From NCBI GenBank assembly GCA_009760855.2, contig WPIO01000104.1, positions 1,159,501-1,223,500 of the forward strand: a DNA stretch of 64,000 bases. Reading direction: 5' to 3'. A program made the position numbers and the translations under genes. The notes under the pieces were generated by a model. That model made no database searches and was not told where the DNA came from. It saw nothing but the letters and a program-made list of their open reading frames with translations. Below are positions 58,623 through 64,000 of this stretch, piece after piece (the stretch's first letter is position 1; every line of letters starts with the position of its first letter). Source of the stretch: Cristatella mucedo (Eukaryota; Bryozoa; Phylactolaemata; Cristatellidae).

Positions 58623-58928
58623 ATGTCCCTTCGCTCCCTGATGTGTGCCGTCGCCGCCGTCGCGGCGGCGACGGTCCAGTGCGTCGCGGCGACGTCGTCT
58701 GGCCGGACCGGCAGCCTGCGCGGCTACGACAGCCGCCTGACAGCTCCGGCCCCAGCCGTGGTGCCCGGATCGCCTTGGCCCATGCCTCAAGTGTACCAAG
58801 TCACCGACGCCGTCCTGCCCGTGCGATACCGCGCCTTTCAGTTCAACGTCGTCGGGTACACGTGCGACGTGCTTGACGCGGCCTTCGACCGGTACTACAA
58901 GCTCATGTTCCTGACGCCGGCGGCCAAG
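58623..58928 (+). CDS. HEXA/HEXB: Hexosaminidase 2 exon 1
   Basis: Residues 1-102, signal peptide and N-terminal domain; donor AAG|gtgagc. An 11-bp-arm inverted repeat lies in the signal-peptide codons (58648-58674). Confidence 0.93.
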
Positions 58929-60510
58929 GTGAGCATCGGCTTCTGGCACTTCCGCCCTCTGCCGCCGGCCGCCTCCTCAGGCGCCGGGCTCGGGCCGCGC
59001 TGCGTCCGCCGCCTCCGTAATTCTACGCACGCCGCCCGACCAGCATGCCGCCGCCGCCGCCCGCTTGCTTACTTCGCCTCCGCCGCTGCCCCCCCCCCGC
59101 AAAGCCCTCCAACCGGCTGCGGCTTCGGCCGGGGGTCGATTACAACAGGTCACGTGCTGCCTGTCGTCGCTGTGCATTGCTGATTTTCCATCGGGGGGGG
59201 GGGGACAAGCCGGATCCAGGGTTGGAAAGGCCAGACGTCGTAACGTGCGTGCCCGGTGCAGCCACTCGCTACGAGGAGGTCCCACCACACGTGACCCATC
59301 AATCGTGAGCCTCCTACTTGAGCTGCGTCTGCATCACACACCGCACGGGCGGCTGGTTCGAAGCCGAAGCTCTGCAAAGCTTTGACCGGAACTCAGTCGA
59401 GTGGCTGACCCTCGGGAGTCGCTGCTCGACCGAGCTGTCGGCACCTGTCGATACTGTCATTCAGTCGTCTCGGGCCGCAACAGGATCCATAATTATAATA
59501 CATTTGACATAGCAACCTCGTAGAACTCAATCTTTTTCTAGGCACTTTACATTTGCTGCAAAGGAAGCATGATCGAATGGTTAGTAGTAGCATGGTCAAC
59601 GACAACAAGCATAACATGGTTAGGGCTGACATTCACAGGGTCATCATGCAAATAAGGTTAGTAGCAGCATGCCCAGTGTCAGCACACATAAGCACATCAA
59701 GAACGAATCACAGGGACCCACTAAATGCTGTCCTAAATAGGCGTGTTTTCAAGTTCTTTTTAAATGTGGTCAAGTCAGGGGATATCGTGACGCAAGTCGG
59801 GAGTGAGTTCCAGGCTTTGGAGTAAACGAACTTCAGGCATGGTCTCCAAAGGATTTGAGGTTCATACGAGGTATAGGTCAAAAATTAGATTCCGAAAGTG
59901 GGTGGTACTATGCTTAGCCTGGTGGGGCAGTAGACCTGATAGGTAGGCTGGAGCCAAAGAATGAATGGATCTAAAAGTGAGTGAGAGAGCCTTGAAGTCG
60001 ATGCATTGCTTGACTGGAAGCCAGTGCAGGTCGGCGAGAAGTGGTGTGATGTGGCAACTGCGACGCTCGCGACAAATGCATGGACCAACTTAGATGTGGT
60101 ATCCCTGTCTAAACCAGCCCGAATTTTAGCAATGTTATGTAGCTGAAAGTAGGCAGACTTGACTGTGGAGCTGGTGTGGTCGTCTAATGAAAGGTCACTT
60201 TAGAACAGGATGCCCAGATTTCGTGCAGATTCAACTGGACATATTCTGGCAGAGCTGATTTTGCGCGTGAACCTTTCCAATTTCTTAATCACACTTGGTT
60301 TGGCCCATAGCTAGTAAGTTGGTTTTTATCATCATTCAATTTAACAAAGGTTGTTTTCCCAACCATGTGCGGATGTCGTCAATACATGCAGCAAGGGAGT
60401 TGAGAGAATTTGATGTGCTGAAAAGGCTGGGAGGGATCGCAACAAAAGTACAAGTGAGTGTCATCTGCATGGAAGTGAAAGCCCAGATTGTGCCTGGTAA
60501 TCACATCGGC

Positions 60511-60597
<87 letters not shown>

Positions 60598-63500
60598 TAA
60601 ACCGTGAAAAGAATGGGACCAAGCACAGAGCCCTGAGGTACCCTATACTTTAGAGGTTCCTCGGATGAGCTGTGTCCATTCATATCAATACTACTCTCTA
60701 ATCTCCCACTGAGATAGGACCTGAACCATTGCAATGCAGTGCCAGTGATGCCCAGGCAAGATGAGTGGCGCTCAAGAATGACTTGGTGATCGATAGTATC
60801 AGAAGCTGCTGAAAAATCGAGCAAAACAAGCAGAGAAACTCTACCTAAGTCTGCATTCCTAAGTAGGTCGTTTGCATTCCTAAGTACGCCCGAAGCAATC
60901 CTGACTCTGTGGAGTGATTAACTCTAAAGCCAGATTGGAGCTTACTAGAAAGGTTGAAGTTTCAATATATGAGTTCAGCTGGTCCGCCACGACCCGTTTC
61001 ATTGTCTTTGATGGGAATGGTAGAAGAGAGACTGGGTGGTAGTTGCTTAAGTTCTCTTGGTCTTGGTCCTTAAAGGTTGCATCGTCGCGAAAGCGATTGG
61101 GACATGACCTGAAGCTAATGACATTTATGATGTATATATGCATGGTAGCATCGGATTAATGCATCGTAGAAGCAGGACAACATGAATAGGGTCTAGAGGA
61201 CTAGTTTTCTTCTTTGATTGGGATATGAGCATCAGAACGAGATCATTATTGGCATCCTTGAATGTAGACATTGACATGCTGCATGGAATTGAGGGACATA
61301 ATTCCAGTGGCATTGCTGCGACCCTAGGGATGGAATCCCTCATCTTGTCTATCTGTTGACAAAGAAGCTAGAAAAGCGATCGGCTAGATCATCACAATGA
61401 TCACCTGATAATGAGCTAACCTGGGAGTGGTTAAGGAGATGGTTTATCGTAGACATCAGCATTTTTAGATCAAGCATCTGTGAATCAGTAATGTTTTTTT
61501 TATAGAAGCTAGACTTGGCCTTTGCTAGGATCGATTGGTACGATTTACAGTAGTCCTCATATGCCTGTCGATGGACAATCAGTCCTGATGCTTTTTTCAA
61601 GCTTTTGCTTAGTAGGCCTAGCTTGTTTAATGTCTTCGGTAAACCATAGGCCGTCTGGGCAAGAGTGAACAGTGCGCTTCGTCAGAGGTGCACACTCGTT
61701 GACTATTTCAGCTAGTGTCGAGTTGTAGCAATCTATCAATGATAACAGGTCAGAAGGAGGACTGAGCAGCAGCGGCGAAGCAGATGTTCTCTCACCGACA
61801 GCATCGATGTCAAGGGTCCCGAGGTTTTGCGATTCACGGGTGATTTTAAATGACGACGAGGGCACACATTGTAGACTGAATGGGATCTGCACGTGGTCAG
61901 GTAATCAGAACTTGGTAATAATTGGTGATCATAGCGTGCAGTTGTAGGAGAAAATTTGATCGACTGTGTGACCCTTGATGTGAGTAGGGCCATGCACATG
62001 AGCCACAAGAGACGATGAGTCAGTCAGTGCACGAAATTTGGTGCTGAAGGCGTCAGATATGTTATCAAAATGAATGTCGAAATCGCCATAATTAGGAAAG
62101 ATCGATTTGTTGCACACAGAATCGAAATGAAATAAGAGAAATCTGAGATAAAGGAGGACTTGGTACCTGAGGGACGATAGACTACAGCCACCATTGGTAG
62201 CTTGTTGTCGGATGAACTCAAAGCAATAGAAATTCGACAGACTGCTTCGAAGGGGACTGTAAACTGCTTGAAATTGAATGGCTGCCGTGTAATAATAGCT
62301 ACTCGACCTCCAGTTTTGATCGATCGATCGGGGTGTGAAGGAAGGACAAGCCAGTCGGGTTGTGCCGTTAATGTTCGGACAGTTTACCGATTTTAGCCAA
62401 GTTTCTGTTCTGTTAAGGCGAGCAGGTCGAGGCCTTTTCCAGAAATAAGGTCGCTTATCAATAGGGGTCTATTGCACACTGAGCGAGGATTCCAACGACA
62501 AGCGTTAAGTTGGGCCATCGGAGTTATAGCTGGCCTGATGACCACTAAATTGGAGAGAACTCGCTGAGTGGCTGGAGACAATTGCCAGGAATACCAAACG
62601 AGCCGATTCTCAGCTCTCGGTCCCCCCCCCCCCCCCCGCACCGAGGCGCTTTTCTTTTGTTAATACACAACTCACGGATCTTAGCAATGGCAATGACATC
62701 TAGGAATGCATTTGAACGACGATAACGAGCAACAATAGGTACACTCAATCATAACTAATAAGCAGGTTACTAGCCACCAGCGTATTATATTATCTGTCCA
62801 CCACCACTCGAGCAGTCGGTACCGGTACCGAGTTAGCCGGACGACTGGCTAACCCGGAAGAAGCTGAGGTTGGGAGAAGTGGCAAAGCAGAAAAAATGGC
62901 CGACAACTCGAGGTCCGGTGTGGAGCTGAACTTGTTTAGGCTGTTGTTGGGTTTTCCCTAATTTGCTATCTGGCGGTCTTGCCCTTGGCGCGGTCGCAGC
63001 AGCAGCCTGAGCAATCATTCGTCGTTGTAGATGCACGCGAGAGCCCTTCTCGACGGCAGCGCCGTCTGTTGCTCCCGCGGCCATTTGCTATGGGCACCGG
63101 TTTGTTCTTTCTTCCAGGCTGCGCGCGACTCGACCAGCGGCCATGCGGCGAAGGACGCAAGGTATGTCAAGGCCGATCAAGAGGTCACCGGCCTGGACGT
63201 CAACGTACTAAACCCTTGCGAGACATATCCCAGCCTCTATTCGGACGAGAGCTGTGAGTCGGCGGCGTTATGCCAGCACGTTGCTGTCGGCACATAGGAG
63301 CTGGCGTTGGCGGCATTCGCGCAGCGACATGTGTGCGTGTGGCAGCTGCCTGCGCTGCTTGCCCTGGTGCTGCCTGCCCTTGCAGGCTGGCCGTCGTTGG
63401 TGGCAGGTGCAACTGGACAGAGAGCTGCCACCCTTGGGCTCACGCACGCTTCTGATTGCAGACAAGATTTCCGTCGCTCCTGGCAACGCCACGCTCACCG

Positions 63501-64000
63501 CGCCGTCTGTGTGGGGTGCGCTCAGGGGCCTCGAGACGTTTAGCCAGATCGTCTACGAGCCACAGTACGAGAGCCACAATTTGGTGAGAACATCGGTGAC
63601 TCGGCGTGCATCCTGTTCGCGTGCATGCTGACCGCAGGGAAGTGTCCGCTGCTGCTGCCGCCGCCGCAAGCGCCTGTCACTGTGTGTGCGATGCAGTGCG
63701 TGTGCAGTGCGCTTTTCCCGGCACCAGGCAGCACCCCTTCGCTTCGAAGCCGGTCCATCCAGTGTTGGTCGCTGATGCACCGAGTGCCGCGCTGCACCAG
63801 CCGCCCACGCCAGCAGCGGCCGTGCATGCAGCGATCGCCGGCGATCTTCCGTCTTCTGTCCCGGTCTTCTGCTCCCGTCCAGCTTCCGGGGAGTGGCTTC
63901 CCGAGGAAAGGGCCAGGGACCTCATGGCGCTCGGAGCGATCGATGGCGCTCCTTTGCACCTAGCGCACGCCGAAGTCGCTCCTCTATTTCAGTACCTCGT
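58623..64000 (+). CDS. HEXA/HEXB: Beta-hexosaminidase, gene 2 (5' part; cut by the right edge)
   Basis: Tandem paralogue of gene 1. Exons: 58623-58928, 63118-63253, 63462-63583 and 63993 onward (eight bases, TAC CTC GT, matching the YLV start of gene 1 exon 4). The first three exons sum to 564 bases, exactly as in gene 1, with the same phases 0, 1, 0. The start ATG (58623) is the first in frame and opens a hydrophobic signal peptide (MSLRSLMCAVAAVAAATVQC). Conserved blocks: GSPWPMPQVYQVTDAVLP, FQFNVVGYTCDVLDAAFDRY, VTGLDVNVLNPCE and SVWGALRGLETFSQIVYEPQ. The catalytic exons lie outside the window, so activity cannot be judged. Intron 1 (4.2 kb) holds a large LINE. Whether genes 1 and 2 encode isozyme subunits like vertebrate HEXA and HEXB is open. 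Confidence 0.94.
59485..62790 (-). mobile_element. LINE family A, nearly full-length degenerate copy in hexosaminidase 2 intron 1
   Basis: Minus-strand order: endonuclease start (RSVCNRPLLISDLISGKGLD, LLALTEQ), endonuclease body (VAVVYRPSGTKSSFISDF), linker (LAEIVNECAPLTKRTV), KAKSSFYKKN, RT motifs (LSNYHPVSLLP, MLDFSAASDTIDHQVI, GSVLGPILFTVYT), a (CT)n expansion, the catalytic FHADDTHLYF box, the DLHWLP-type C terminus, and finally the stem-loop tail near 59490-59560. APE endonuclease plus RT without an LTR puts it in the CR1/L2 group. Many stops and frameshifts make it inactive. Confidence 0.9.
60512..60593. repeat. (GA)n microsatellite inside the LINE reverse transcriptase
   Basis: About 82 bp; on the LINE coding strand it is CT repeats between the LFTVYT block and the ADD box. 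Confidence 0.95.
63118..63253 (+). CDS. HEXA/HEXB: Hexosaminidase 2 exon 2
   Basis: Residues 103-147: YVKADQEVTGLDVNVLNPCE. Acceptor ttccag, donor T|gtgagt as in gene 1. Confidence 0.93.
63462..63583 (+). CDS. HEXA/HEXB: Hexosaminidase 2 exon 3
   Basis: Residues 148-188: KISVAPGNATLTAPSVWGAL then RGLETFSQIVYE. It is 122 bases, the same as gene 1 exon 3; donor TTG|gtgaga. Confidence 0.95.
63993..64000 (+). CDS. HEXA/HEXB: Hexosaminidase 2 exon 4 (first eight bases)
   Basis: A tctatttcag acceptor precedes TAC CTC GT, matching the TAT CTA GT start of gene 1 exon 4. Confidence 0.8.

Overview
This is a gene-poor, repeat-rich piece of an animal nuclear genome. It has spliced genes with many introns and GT-AG sites, CR1/L2-type LINE fragments on both strands, tRNA-derived SINEs and long microsatellites. 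Nothing in the sequence fixes the species; a marine invertebrate is my best guess, and only an inference.

Four protein genes can be reconstructed from conserved protein blocks, splice sites and reading-phase continuity. (1) The first two coding exons of a phospholipase C gamma gene (minus strand, 10926 to 5553) encode the N-terminal PH domain; the rest lies beyond the left edge. (2) A complete COG1 gene (minus strand, 42048 to 16977) has 24 coding exons and predicts 1148 residues; its product is subunit 1 of the conserved oligomeric Golgi tethering complex. (3) A complete beta-hexosaminidase gene (plus strand, 47248 to 56813) has 11 exons and predicts 574 residues. (4) The start of a second beta-hexosaminidase gene (plus strand, from 58623) runs off the right edge a few bases into exon 4. 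The two hexosaminidase genes are head-to-tail paralogues with the same intron phases. COG1 and the first hexosaminidase gene are divergently transcribed across about 5.2 kb of GC-rich sequence.

Layout: 1-5552 is LINE/SINE debris and a long CT microsatellite, probably intronic to PLC-gamma. 5553-10926 is PLC-gamma exon 2, a 5 kb intron and exon 1. 10927-16976 holds no gene I can support, and includes an unassigned tandem duplication and an LTR-like segment. 16977-42048 is COG1, whose 7.7 kb intron 18 is packed with LINE pieces and an AT-rich minisatellite. 42049-47247 is a GC-rich intergenic region. 47248-64000 is the hexosaminidase pair, the second carrying a nearly full-length degenerate LINE in intron 1.

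Two LINE families can be separated by their 3' ends. Family A ends in a GCGCC...GGCGC stem-loop followed by (ATT)n. Family B ends in an 'acagacggagatacatta' type tail. One SINE family (called SINE2 here) carries the family A 3' stem-loop, which suggests a LINE/SINE mobilisation pair. The gene region also holds many near-zero-loop perfect inverted repeats, including two 48-bp palindromes and two inside coding exons, and is rich in CACGTG E-boxes. I did not find a novel defence-type or operon-like system; the interest lies in the transposon partnership, the palindromes and the gene structures. All protein comparisons are from memory of the families, without a database search.
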